From Aphrophora alni (lineage: Eukaryota; Arthropoda; Insecta; Hemiptera; Aphrophoridae), in contig OY740767.1 in assembly GCA_963513935.1 (NCBI GenBank), forward strand, positions 153,952,431-154,016,430: a DNA stretch of 64,000 nucleotides, read 5' to 3'. The position numbers and the translations under genes were made by a program. The notes below the pieces were generated by a model that made no database searches, was not told the DNA's origin, and worked only from the letters and a program-made list of their open reading frames with translations. Of this stretch, positions 37,106 through 47,420 are shown piece by piece. Positions within the stretch are counted from its first letter, which is position 1. Each line of letters begins with the position of its first letter.

Positions 37106-37789
37106 CATTTTAAAATCATTATAAACTGTATGGTTTCATGATTAATTCATGGTGTTGTTTGAAAAATAACTCGGTCCGAAACGCAACGTTTTAAAAATAA
37201 ATGTAAGAGCAATTTTTAACAAAAAAAAAAATTTTTTTGTTTACATGGAAATATTTATTCAAGTGTTTCAAATAAATTTTAGATATCTCAACAATTGGTT
37301 CACCGGCGATAAAAACAAAATAAACATAGATGAAATGTCACGTGGTCAAGTCATAAAACGAACTCATTTCATTTCACTCCATCAATTACTATAAGATAAA
37401 AAACATTTAAATTTATTTTTTGTTTGTTTTATGGTTGTTATCGTTTTGGAGCATAGATAATATTAAATGTTAAATAAAAAAACTCCATTAGTTATTTAAA
37501 AAAAAAAATTGACAACCAATATGTATGTATTGAGAAGCTAAACTGAGCATAATTTGATCGAAACCGGCATTGAAAATCATAATTTTGTGTATTTTTCATT
37601 ATTACTGTTATCATCAAATTTTGAGTGATCACAAAAAATTATGAAAAAGTCCCGAGACTTACCAAATTAAAAAATTTGAGTGGCCACAAAATTAAAAAAT
37701 TTTGAGTGTCCACATATCAAATTCAATGAGTATGTGGGAAAGTAAAATAATAAAATTCAATTGAATCAATCAGAACCGTATGTAGAGTG

Positions 37790-37932
37790 TTCGGACAAGG
37801 AAGCTAGATACAGAAAGAGGTCTTAGCAAACAACAAGCTTCCTGCATAACAAGTAGATTTGTTTACAGATCTTGTTTACGAAGGACTAAGCAAACATAAG
37901 ATTTGAGTAAGTCAAACAAACAAGAAGAAAGG
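37790..37932 (+). repeat. family E copy, full two-core form
   Basis: Order: GGACAAGGAAGCTA, then AGGTCTTAGCAAACAACAAG, then TCCTGCATAACAAGTAGATT, then TTGTTTACGAAGGACTAAGC with AAACATAAG, then AGTCAAACAAACAAGAAG. The first and second cores (GGTCTTAGCAAACAACAAG, GGACTAAGCAAACATAAG) look like diverged direct repeats of one another. About 140 bp matches 39583-39722 with few differences. Confidence 0.9.
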
Positions 37933-38393
37933 GCTTTTGATGTAATGAAATAAATAAGTCTTTTTACTTTCTGTACTTTGCAGAAATCTGTCTTAATTTG
38001 TTACATCTTGTATACATCTTGTCTTGTCTGATGTATAATTTAAAATTCTTTTCTAAAAAAAAAATATTTCTTTCATTAAACTCTTATAAACTAAATTTTT
38101 TTTTTTTTTTAATGTATTCAAAATTAATGTCACAACTATCCATTAAAATTTTATCTTACCTACAAATTATCACAGATTTGTATAATTTCTCTTTTTAATT
38201 TTCACGGTAATTAAAAGTAAATTATATAATAATTTAGGGAATCATACATTTTGAATCTGTCACAGTTTGTTCTTTTTAATTTTCACAGTTTTTACTGGTC
38301 CAAGAAAATAAATGGACAAATAAAAAAGGAACAATTGTTTACCAGATCATCCATTAAAAAAAGTTCATTGTTTGGTGTCCAAGTCACTTAGTA

Positions 38394-38662
38394 TAATATA
38401 ATAAGTAATAAATTATTTTATATTACCTTATAGATCCGTCACTATAAAATAGTAAAATAGTAAAATCAACGTTTATGTGTATTTATTAAATTGTGTATGT
38501 AGTGTCAATGTTTATATGATATTAATGTTTTAACGACCTCTACGGAGTGATAATTGAAGATGGAGATACGTCTCCGAAACGCGTCTTTATAATTAAGAAA
38601 TAATAAAAGTCACATGACGGATCTATAAGGTAATATAAAATAATTTATTACTTATTATATTA
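38394..38662. mobile_element. family D element with perfect 47-bp terminal inverted repeats
   Basis: 38394-38440 and 38616-38662 are perfect 47-bp reverse complements (inner ends TATAGATCCGTC/GACGGATCTATA), 175 bp apart. The spacer holds TTGAAGATGGAGA-TACG-TCTCCGAAACGCGTC at about 38553-38587 and AAAGTCACAT next to the right arm. The layout matches the diverged element at 28697-29122. No coding frame. No target duplication that I could identify. Confidence 0.85.
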
Positions 38663-38746
38663 AAAAAAGAACCGTTAATAAAACCATTAAAAAAATTATG
38701 TGTTGATTCTGATCTTATAAAAAAACAATATTGTGAATGTGAAAAT

Positions 38747-38749
<3 letters not shown>

Positions 38750-38829
<80 letters not shown>
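38750..38829. repeat. (GT)n-(TA)n compound microsatellite
   Basis: About 29 GT dinucleotides followed by about ten TA dinucleotides. Confidence 0.96.
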
Positions 38830-39244
38830 GGGTAATGTAGCTAGGTAAATTTTGGCATATAGTCCCTTAGGGTCAAATGCTCAAAATTAATTAAATGACA
38901 ATATTTTATTATTTTTTTACTGGAGGTAAATAAATAATTTTGTTTATACAATTTAAAATAGGTTTGTATTTATTTATTATTATTTTTTTTCTTAAAAAAA
39001 AACTTAAAATCTAATTGTAAAATACTTTTTCCCATTATTAAACAAATGCACTTATTTCAAGTTATTGATGAATTTAAGGACTCTAGCTTAGTAATGAACA
39101 ATTAGATCTTAGTAATTCACCACTTGCAACCCCAATTCGAGGCACAATCTTCCCTCTCTCCCTCCTCCTTAACCTAACAGTAATTTTGGTCAACTTTCTC
39201 TTGGTCTATTGTGTTGTTGTAAAATTCTTGTACCTTAGTCTGTA

Positions 39245-39300
39245 AGCTGCTTTTAACAATGCCGTAGTTGGCGAAACCTTAGTCGGCACGCCTCATTAAA
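39245..39300 (+). repeat. possible GAAAC hairpin motif, diverged
   Basis: AACAATGCCGTAGTTGGCGAAACC resembles the GAAGATG-stem-GAAAC motif of family D and the PLE end (GCC...GGC stem directly before GAAAC). It is followed by AATATTGTGGAAGTAGAAATT. Weak. Confidence 0.3.
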
Positions 39301-39582
39301 AAATATTGTGGAAGTAGAAATTGCCTTTTATTTAATTATTAATAACATACTAAATCAAAATATTTAAAAATGTCTGTCTGTACTCATTAAGATTAAGAAT
39401 TTACTTAAAAAAAGTAATATTGTTTTCTATTTAATGTGCATAGAGATTTTGCGTAAGTTTTATTTCTGTTTTGTTTTTGTTTTCAGTTTGGGTATTCAGA
39501 AGAACTTCTTTTTTTTTTTTAAATTATGGAGGTAAAAGAATAATAATAGAATCCTGCAGAACTGTATGTATTGTTATAAATT

Positions 39583-39722
39583 GTTTGGACAAGGAAGCTA
39601 TGATAGAGCAGAAGGTCTTAGCAAACAACAAGCGTCCTGCATAACAAGTAGATTTTGTTTACAGGTCTTGTTTACGAAGGACTAAGCAAACATAAGATTT
39701 GAGTAAGTCAAACAAACAAGAA
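39583..39722 (+). repeat. family E copy, full two-core form
   Basis: Near-identical to 37790-37932, in direct orientation about 1.79 kb downstream: AAGGTCTTAGCAAACAACAA, CCTGCATAACAAGTAGATTT, TTGTTTACGAAGGACTAAGC, AAGTCAAACAAACAAGAAG. Confidence 0.9.
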
Positions 39723-39840
39723 GCAGTTTTCGAGTTTAATACAAAAGTCCTTTTACTTTATATGAATACGAGTTGGAAGCACATTTGTTTGGAGCAATGG
39801 TTTCCTTAGAGGCTCGTGCTTAGCAATCCCGAGGTTCATT

Positions 39841-39935
39841 GCTGGATCTACAAATTTTTTTATAAAATCTTGGGTAGATCTTCTCTTTCATCTTTCGTAT
39901 CAGGCCTTTCCTGACCAACCCTTTATTAGAATTTG
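39841..39935 (+). repeat. dispersed repeat family B copy
   Basis: GCTGGATCTACA, CTTGGGTAGATCTTCTCTTT, CATCTTTCGTATCAGG: matches the order GGATCTA, CTTGGGTTAGATC, CTCTATCAGGTC in the copy at 51535. Confidence 0.5.
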
Positions 39936-40679
39936 AATTAAGAGTTGGAGTATTAGAATTTCTTTTTTTTATACCCTCTTATCTTCTTTATTTTTTTATG
40001 ATTGGTGGTTATTCGCATTTAACCACCAAGGAAACAAATTAACACATATGAAAAAATGAAGTTGAGTAAAATCATACTGTGGTTTAATTATAACCAGTCT
40101 TATTTGATGCAACTATATGTTTAAGTATTAATAAAATACTTTGTCATAATTATTAAAAGAAAACAAAATATCAATATGAAGTTATTTAATTGAATCCCGA
40201 TTATTAATAGGTTAAAATAATCATGTTTGAAATACTTTTTCAAAATGTTTCACATTGGTCTAAGCAGTGGCTATGATTTAGTCCTTGATAAGTTTCTTAT
40301 CTTTGCCTTGAATCAGCTGTTATAAATTTGTATTTTTTTATTTGGTTGCTATGGTAACTAAATTTGTGTTTGAACTACCACAAGAGATATTTTTAAAGCA
40401 CGAAAATTATTTTCTTTAACTAATAAATGATGACAGAACTATGGTAAAAATCTTTTAATTAAAAAAATATATAAATATATATCAAAATCGGTTAAGTAAA
40501 ATCAGGAGAAATAAACGGTGCAAAACATTGCACTGACTTTCTTATTTATTCAACCCCCAAAACAAATAAAACTCAACCAAAACCATCCCTCAATAAAAAT
40601 GTTACTTTCGTAGTTGTTCGCGCAAATCTTATTATAGTTTGCTTTAAATGTACAAAGGTTTATTTTTGTTTTTGCCAAT

Positions 40680-40889
40680 AGTTCCTGAACTGTATAATTT
40701 TTTAAATTGTGATTTTGCACGCGGTTTTGGGTTATTAATTTTCACGATTAACTCAATTTTTAATTTTGTCCACCGAATTCGGTGGAGCCAATTTTGAAAA
40801 ATCACGCATTTTATAACAACTCTATCCCAGATTTTGGTTGTTATTTTTTGCCGATAACCACGAACCGATATTTTAGAGAAATGGCGACC
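40680..40889. repeat. family A copy, left part, interrupted by the 56-bp array
   Basis: Includes ATTTTGTCCACCGAATTCGG, TTTTGAAAAATCACGCATTT, GCCGATAACCACGAACCGAT and GAGAAATGGCGACCAATAC; the last two correspond to 22335-22375. The first satellite unit starts inside this element. The matching right part follows the array at 43295-43530. Confidence 0.6.
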
Positions 40890-43294
40890 AATACAATTGT
40901 TTGAATTTTTAAAGACTTCTTGAGCAACATTTATTCAAAACGACCAACACTTTTGTTTGAATTTTTAAAGACTTCTTGAGCAACATTTATTCAAAACGAC
41001 CAACACTTTTGTTTGAATTTTTAAAGACTTCTTGAGTAATATTTATTCAAAACGACCAATACTTTTGTTTGAATTTTTAAAGACTTCCTGAGTAACATTT
41101 ATTCAAAACGACCAATACTTTTGTTTGAAATTTTAAAGACTTCTTGAGCAACATTTATTCAAAACGACCAATACTTTTGTTTGAATTTTTAAAGACTTCT
41201 TGAGCAACATTTATTCAAAACGACCAATACTTTTGTTTGAATTTTTAAAGACTTCTTGAGCAACATTTATTCAAAACAACCAATACTTTTGTTTGAATTT
41301 TTAAAGACTTCTTGAGCAACATTTATTCATAACGACCAATACTTTTATTTGAATTTTTAAAGATTTCTTGAGCAACATTTATCCAAAACGACCAATACTT
41401 TTGTTTGAATTTTTAAAGACTTCTTGAGCAACATTTATTCAAAACGACCATTACTTTTGTTTGAAATTTTAAAGACTTCTTGAGCAACATTTATTCAAAA
41501 CGACCAATACTTTTGTTTGAATTTTTAAAGACTTCTTGAGCAACATTTATTCATAACGACCAATACTTTTATTTGAATTTTTAAAGATTTCTTGAGCAAC
41601 ATTTATCCAAAACGACCATTACTTTTGTTTGAATTTTTAAAGACTTCTTGAGCAACATTTATTCATAACGACCAATACTTTTATTTGAATTTTTAAAGAT
41701 TTCTTGAGCAACATTTATCCAAAACGACCAATACTTTTGTTTGAATTTTTAAAGACTTCTTGAGCAACATTTATTCAAAACGACCAATACTTTTGTTTGA
41801 ATTTTTAAAGACTTCTTGAGCAACATTTATTCAAAACGACCAATACTTTTGTTTGAATTTTTAAAGACTTCCTGAGCAACATTTATTCAAAGCGACCATT
41901 ACTTTTGTTTGAATTTTTAAAGACTTCCTGAGCAACATTTATTCAAAGCGACCATTACTTTTGTTTGAATTTTTAAAGACTTCCTGAGCAACATTTATTC
42001 AAAACGACCAATACTTTTGTTTTGCATTTTTAAAGACTTCTTGAGCAACATTTATTCAAAACGACCAATACTTGTGTTTGAATATTTAAAGACTTCTTGA
42101 GCAACATTTATTCAAAACGACCAATACTTTTCTTTAAATTTTTAAAGACTTCCTGAGCAACATTTATTCAAAGCGACCATTACTTTTGTTTGAATTTTTA
42201 AAGACTTCCTGAGTAACATTTATTCAAAACGACCATTACTTTTGTTTAAATTTTTAAAGACTTCCTGAGCAATATTTATTCAAAACAACCAATACTTGTG
42301 TTTGGATATTTAAAGACTTCTTGAGTAACTTTTTATTCAAAACGACCAATACTTATGTTTGAATTTTTAAAGACTTCTTGAGCAACATTTATTCAAAACG
42401 ACCAATACTTTGTTTTGCATATTTAAAGACTTCTTGAGCAACATTTATTCAAAACGACCAATACTTTTGTTTGAATTTTTAAAGATTTCTTGAGCGACAT
42501 TTATTCAAAACGACCAATTCTTTTGTTTGAATTTTTAAAGATTTCTTGAGCAACATTTATCCAAAACGACCAATACTTATGTTTGAATTTTTAAAGACTT
42601 CTTGAGCAACATTAATTCAAAACGACCAATACTTTGTTTTGCATATTTAAAGACTTCTTGAGCAACATTTATTCAAAACTACCAATACTTTTGTTTGAAT
42701 TTTTAAAGACTTCTAGAGCAACATTTATTCAAAACAACCAGTACTTTTGTTTGAATTTTTAAAGACACCTTGAGTAACATTTATTCAAAACGACCAATAC
42801 TTATGTTTGAATTTTTAAAGACTTCTTGAGCAACATTAATTCAAAACGACCAATACATTTGTTTGAATTGTTTTAAAGACTTCTTGAACAACATTTATTC
42901 AAAACGACCAATACTTTTGTTTGAATTGTTTTAAAGACTTCTTGAGCAACATTTATTCAAAACGACCAATACTTTTGTTTGAATTTTTACAGATTTCTTG
43001 AGCAACATTTATCCAAATCGACCAATACTTTTGTTTGAATTTTTAAAAATTTTTGAGCAACATTTATTCAAAACGACCAATACTTTTGTTTGAATTTTTA
43101 AAGACTTCTTGAGCAACATTTATCCAAAACGACCAATACTTTTGTTTGAATTTTTAAAGATTTTTGAGCAACATTTATTCAAAACGACCAATACTTTTGT
43201 TTGACTTTTTAAATATTTCTTGAGCAACATTTATCCAAAACGACCAATACTTTTGTTTGAATTTTTAAAGATTTCTTGAGCAACATTTATTCAA
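40890..43294. repeat. 56-bp tandem satellite array
   Basis: About 43 head-to-tail copies of 56 bp with cores ACTTCTTGAGCAACATTTAT and CAAAACGACCAATACTTTTG. Variants recur in blocks (ATTTCTTGAGCAACATTTATC, CTTCCTGAGCAAC, TTTTGCATATTTAAAG), and there are occasional 1-2-bp length changes in the right half. It lies within a family A element: the flanks continue that element on both sides, and the unit includes its GCGACCAATAC sequence (as ACGACCAATAC). Confidence 0.97.
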
Positions 43295-43530
43295 ACTCGT
43301 TACAGTTTTTTTTTTATAAAATAGTTGATTTGTTTTTTATTGCAGCTATCCCCAAATTTAGAGTTATCGAAGAAATTATGACATAACCAAAATATGCCCA
43401 TATATCAAATTCGATACAAATTGCAAATACGACAGAACACCTTTTTGGATTCAGAGACCTCCTCCTAACATTTTTTGACCTATCACTATCGAATTTTTTT
43501 CTATACAACGTATATATAAGAAAGTAAAAT
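43295..43530. repeat. family A copy, right part
   Basis: Continues with AACCAAAATATGCCCATATA and AGAACACCTTTTTGGATTC, and ends CTATACAACGTATATATAAG, AAAGTAAAAT. The copy at 56690-57215 has the same order (ACCAAAATATGTTCACATTT, CTATACAATGTATATGTGAG, AAAGTCAAA). Confidence 0.65.
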
Positions 43531-44124
43531 TAAAAGTAAAAAAATTAAAATTAATTTGAATAAAACACATAATTTACCACATCAAAGATAAAATAAGTAT
43601 ACTGTACTACTAATAATGACTTCAATTAGCTGTGATAGTGCTTACTGTTCAACAACTTTCACCTATGACTTAACACAGAGACCGGACGTAGAATCTCAGA
43701 GGAAGTGTATGTTTACTGTCACAACGTCTGACAGTCTATTTTGTAACAAAACCCACGCGATCATTAAACTAAAAAAAAAAAAAAAAACAGTGCAACAGTA
43801 TTACATCGGATTTCCTTCCACAACACAACAGTCGTTGTCTGACCAGGGGGGGGGGGTGCTGAATTTCCTTATGTATTTATTGTGGGAAACACGATTGTAT
43901 TTCATTCAAATATTTTTTTAATCACTTTCGTTTTTTTTACTCTCTTTCACACAGGGAAAGTTATGTTGATTAGTCAAACATAGATATCCGTTTTAACGTC
44001 TTTTGATTCCAAAATTTTTTTTTTGGAACGATGTATGCTTGTCGTTAATGCTCTATAGTCTAAATGTGTGACAAATTTATTTTGTGACAACTTTAAATTA
44101 TTTTATGTTGTAGTTTTCCATTTT

Positions 44125-44165
44125 TTTTTTATAAGGGGATGATGACCGAGAAACTTTCCCCTTTT
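44125..44165 (+). repeat. family B, downstream block only
   Basis: TTATAAGGGGATGATGACCG, AGAAACTTTCC corresponds to TTATAAGGCGATGATGAATA, AGAGGTTTTAT at 61305-61335. It lies about 90 bp beyond the peroxidase donor site, in the intron. Confidence 0.45.
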
Positions 44166-44256
44166 AAAGAACAAGAGAAAAAATATATAATGAGTAGAAA
44201 TAATAAAACAAAATACAATGATTGGCTGCCTATCATAATGTATCGCAGCGACTTAC

Positions 44257-44481
44257 CAGCAAGGAAGCAGAAGAGATCAGGATGTGGTCGGATACAGCCG
44301 TCATCAGGATTCACTAGTTTCGGCGGCAACAGAGGTTTCAAGTTGAGATGATTAAACAACGGCACAGTCTTCATGTAACCATCACGCAACAGACGCAAAC
44401 TGTCACCTACACGGAAACTGGAACCGTATACAAAGTTTGCATCCAAGTATGAAGTGAGAGAGTTGATCTGTACTCGATAAC
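44257..44481 (-). CDS. internal exon of an animal haem peroxidase (peroxidasin/chorion-peroxidase type)
   Basis: Exon of 225 nt on the minus strand. Acceptor: GTGTGTTCCAG, with AG at 44483-44482. Donor: GTAAGT at 44256-44251. It supplies two bases of a split Gly codon, 74 full codons, and one base of the next codon (phase 1 on both sides, so it is symmetric). The peptide starts YRVQINSLTSYLDANFVYGS and ends DDGCIRPHPDLFCFLAG. This matches the family core around (R)EQIN-LTS-DAS-VYGS and C-CF-AGD. TSYLDAN lines up with the calcium loop of myeloperoxidase (TSFVDAS), with Asn in place of the last Ser; the usual REQ is RVQ. The distal His lies in exons to the right, and the catalytic Arg and proximal His in exons to the left; I found none of them here. 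Longer open frames around the exon run into intron and are not real. Confidence 0.93.
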
Positions 44482-45340
44482 CTGGAACACACAATCAAAA
44501 TATGTTGACACACTAATATAAACAATTCAGTTTTTTGATTATTATAGCTGAAGGAGCACTGAAGATGGTGATATTGCAATTAGAAACATCTTACAAGTTC
44601 CATATTTATTTATGTCTAAATACTTTATCGTTGTTTTTGTATCACAACAATATTGAGCAGAATGATGAAACAAGTTGTTGGGAGTCACCGTTGTACTCAC
44701 CCCAACCCCATTAAACAATCTAATACAAGCAGATCTTTCAAATATAACGCCCAAATGCACGTTTCTTGGGCGTTGTATGCAATTTGAAATTGTATTGGTT
44801 GATCTACGGGTCTTACATAGTGGCGTATGTTTGATTAAAACGATTTCGTTACACATATTGTTTTAACCTGGTGATTGTGTCCGTGTTTCGGCTCTGACTG
44901 GACACGAAGTTGTAGCCTATGTAATAGAGCCTGTCTGATCTCGTAATTACACGAATATCACAATTTCTTGCGAGGTAAGAGTTATTACATGCAGTATTGA
45001 AATCTACAATTTTGTATTTAATTTAGTGTGTTGTAACAAGCGAGATATGAACAAAAATCCCGTTTGCAATGGGCGCCATTTTGAGATTTACAATTCCAAT
45101 TTTTAATAAGGTTCTATGTGAGCCCAATATAGTTTCTTATCCCAAAGTTTTTGTCTCTATATTTTTGTGGCCGCTGTCGTGTTGAAGTACCAGATGATGA
45201 CAACGTCGAAAATTACATTTACGTTTTCGTCAAACCATGAAACGTCAAGAACAGCAGTGGTCCAATTGTTATATTGGGCGAGAATGTCATTGAACAAGTA
45301 CATCATATGGAGAAAACTATCATCAAATATATATTTGTTG

Positions 45341-46133
45341 AGGTTAGGTTAGGTAAGGTGAGGTTAGGTTAGGTTAGGTTAGGTTAGGTGAGGTTAGGTT
45401 AGGTTAGGTTAGGTTAGCTGAGGTTAGGTTAGGTTAGGTTAGGTTAGGTTGTGTTATATTTGTTGAGGGACAGTGAAAACAATTGGCACTGTTGGTACCC
45501 TGCTTATTGCCTACTACAGGATGATATTTCCATACTTAAAATATAGAATTTCTATGTTGGGTAACTCAACAATCTAAGGTTAGGTTAGGTTAGGTTAGGT
45601 TAGGTTAGGTTAGGTTAGGTGAGGTTAGGTTAGGTTAGGTTAGGTTAGGTTAGGTTGTGTTATATTTGTTGAGGGACAGTGAAAACAATTGGCACTGTTG
45701 GTACCCTGCTTATTGCCTACTACAGGATGATATTTCCATACTTAAAATATAGAATTTCTATGTTGGGTAACTCAACAATCTAAGGTTAATTTAGGTTAGG
45801 TTAGGTTAGGTTAGGTTAGGTTAGGTTAGGTTAGGTTAGGTTAGGTTAGGTTAGGTTAGGTTAGGTTAGGTTAGGTTAGGTTAGGATATATTTGTTGAGG
45901 GACAGTGAAAACAATTGGCACTGTTGGTACCCTGCTTATTGCCTACTACAGGATGATATTTCCATACTTAAAATATAGAATTTCTATGTTGGGTAACTCA
46001 ACAATTAAAGGTTAGGTTAGGTTAGGTTAGGTTAGGTTAGGTGAGGTTAGGTTAGGTAAGGTTAGGTGAGGTTAGGTTAGGTTAGGTTAGGTTTGGTTAG
46101 GTTAGGTTAGGTTAGGTTAGGTTAGGTTAGGTT
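45341..46133 (+). repeat. TTAGG arrays alternating with a reverse-transcriptase-derived unit (higher-order repeat)
   Basis: Four TTAGG blocks (about 45341-45450, 45578-45656, 45785-45885, 46010-46133), with occasional TGAGG, TAAGG and TTTGG variants. They alternate with about 125-130 bp of nearly identical sequence that begins TTATATTTGTTGAGGGACAG and ends GGGTAACTCAACAATCTAAG. Copies of TTGAGGGA at 45463, 45669, 45895 and 46146 give composite periods of 206, 226 and 251 bp. The difference is the length of the TTAGG tract. The non-telomeric unit is coding sequence of the LINE that follows (see 46134). Confidence 0.95.
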
Positions 46134-47006
46134 GTGTTATATTTGTTGAGGGACAGTGAAAACAATTGGCACTGTTAGTACCCTGCTTAGTATGGGCTAC
46201 TACAGGATGATATTTCCATACTTAAAATATAGAATTTCTATGTTGGGTAACTCAACAATCTAAGATGTAAGACGAGTAATTTACACTACAAAAAAGAGCA
46301 GTGAGACTGATAACTGTCCTGGACCAAATAGAATCCTACAAATTGGCTTTTAAAGACCTCTCTTTATTGACTTTACCATGTATGTACATTGTTGGGGTAA
46401 TAATGTACTACAAGTGTAAATAAATGCCCAATGTTAAAAGACAAGTGCATAATTATAACACGAGGAAAAAATGACCTCCCAAATAGACCATACAGACTTG
46501 AGAAGCATAAAAAAATGCCAAGTCAATCTTTATAAACAAACTCCCCCCAAAAATTAAAACAAATTCAGGACAAAAAAACCTTTAAAAACCGTCTGAGGGA
46601 GTTACAACTTTCTGAATCCTTTTATTCGGTGGGGGAGTTCCTCAGCCATAATTGGCAGCTAGAATGACAAAATTCCCTATAAGAATAGACATGTTGTTGT
46701 GGCTTTTGTTGATGCTTGCAATGCAATATATATTATCAACGTCAGTGGACATAAATGTATAAACTTGAGTGTTGTAGTTTTCATGTATTTATTTGTTTAT
46801 ATTATAATAAATTGTTTGTTATACTGCCTATATCTTGGTATAAAATTGTTCATCGTTTTGATTGTAATGCTTTATAACTTATTATTGTGAAAATTTTAAA
46901 TATGTTTATATATGTATAATTGTTAAGTGTCTTGTAATTTATGTATGCTTGTTGTATGCAATGTTATTGTCTCCCACAATGAAAAATAAAATAAATGAAA
47001 TAAAAC
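46134..47006 (+). mobile_element. 5'-truncated Jockey/CR1-type LINE, RT C-terminus and 3' tail
   Basis: Plus strand. The fourth copy of the repeated unit translates AYYRMIFPYLKYRISMLGNS-like sequence (the RT block around YxxxxxPYLxYGIxxWGNS) and runs on into LQKRAVRLITVLDQIESYKL, AFKDLSLLTLPCMYIVGVIM and then HNYNTRKKNDLPNRPYRLEK, TFKNRLRELQLSESFYSVGE, FL. This is the standard order at the end of Jockey-like polyproteins. Several frameshifts and stops are present. A T-rich 3' UTR ends in an A-rich tail (AAAATAAAATAAATGAAAT) at about 46984-47006. Because the 5' end lies in TTAGG DNA, the truncation may have happened on insertion into a TTAGG tract. Confidence 0.85.
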
Positions 47007-47298
47007 GAAGAGTCAAAAAACAAAGGTCGACTCTTACGAAACTTACTTGTAGACTGATTAAGTAAATTAACAAATACTAAAGGATTTAGCCAATAACATT
47101 AATATACCGTGCTAAGATTTGGGCAGAAATGCTCAAAATCAATAAACGGTTAAAAAAAATAATGCACAAACTGTATAATCAAATATTGGAACAATCTTAA
47201 TCGTCACCAAAAACGTCATTTCTGCAGTCGCCAATAAACAAGTAAACATTACACAGAGAAAACGTTTATGGCACAAGCGAGGTAATTTAGACCTTAAG

Positions 47299-47420
47299 TA
47301 CAGGATGTTTCACAAAGAAACAGAATGAATTTCAGGACGAGTTCTTCTGGTGAAAATATTGAAAAAAGTTCATACAAACATAGGTCCTAGAAACGCTTCG
47401 TTTTCCGTTTGTCGGCCATT
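47299..47420 (+). repeat. dispersed repeat family C copy
   Basis: Begins ACAGGATGTTTCACAAAGAA; shares ACAAACATAGGTC, CGTTTTCCGTTTGTCGGCC and ATTTTG with 19755-19860. Confidence 0.6.

Noticed and set aside
40890..43294. CRISPR-like regular array
   Set aside because: Units are contiguous with no unique spacers and the sequence context is eukaryotic; it is a satellite. The same applies to the 49-, 72- and 124-bp arrays.
44129..44494. 121-codon frame taken as a whole protein
   Set aside because: Only the part between the acceptor at 44482 and the donor at 44256 is exon. The N-terminal MCVP and the hydrophobic C-terminal tail are translated intron.
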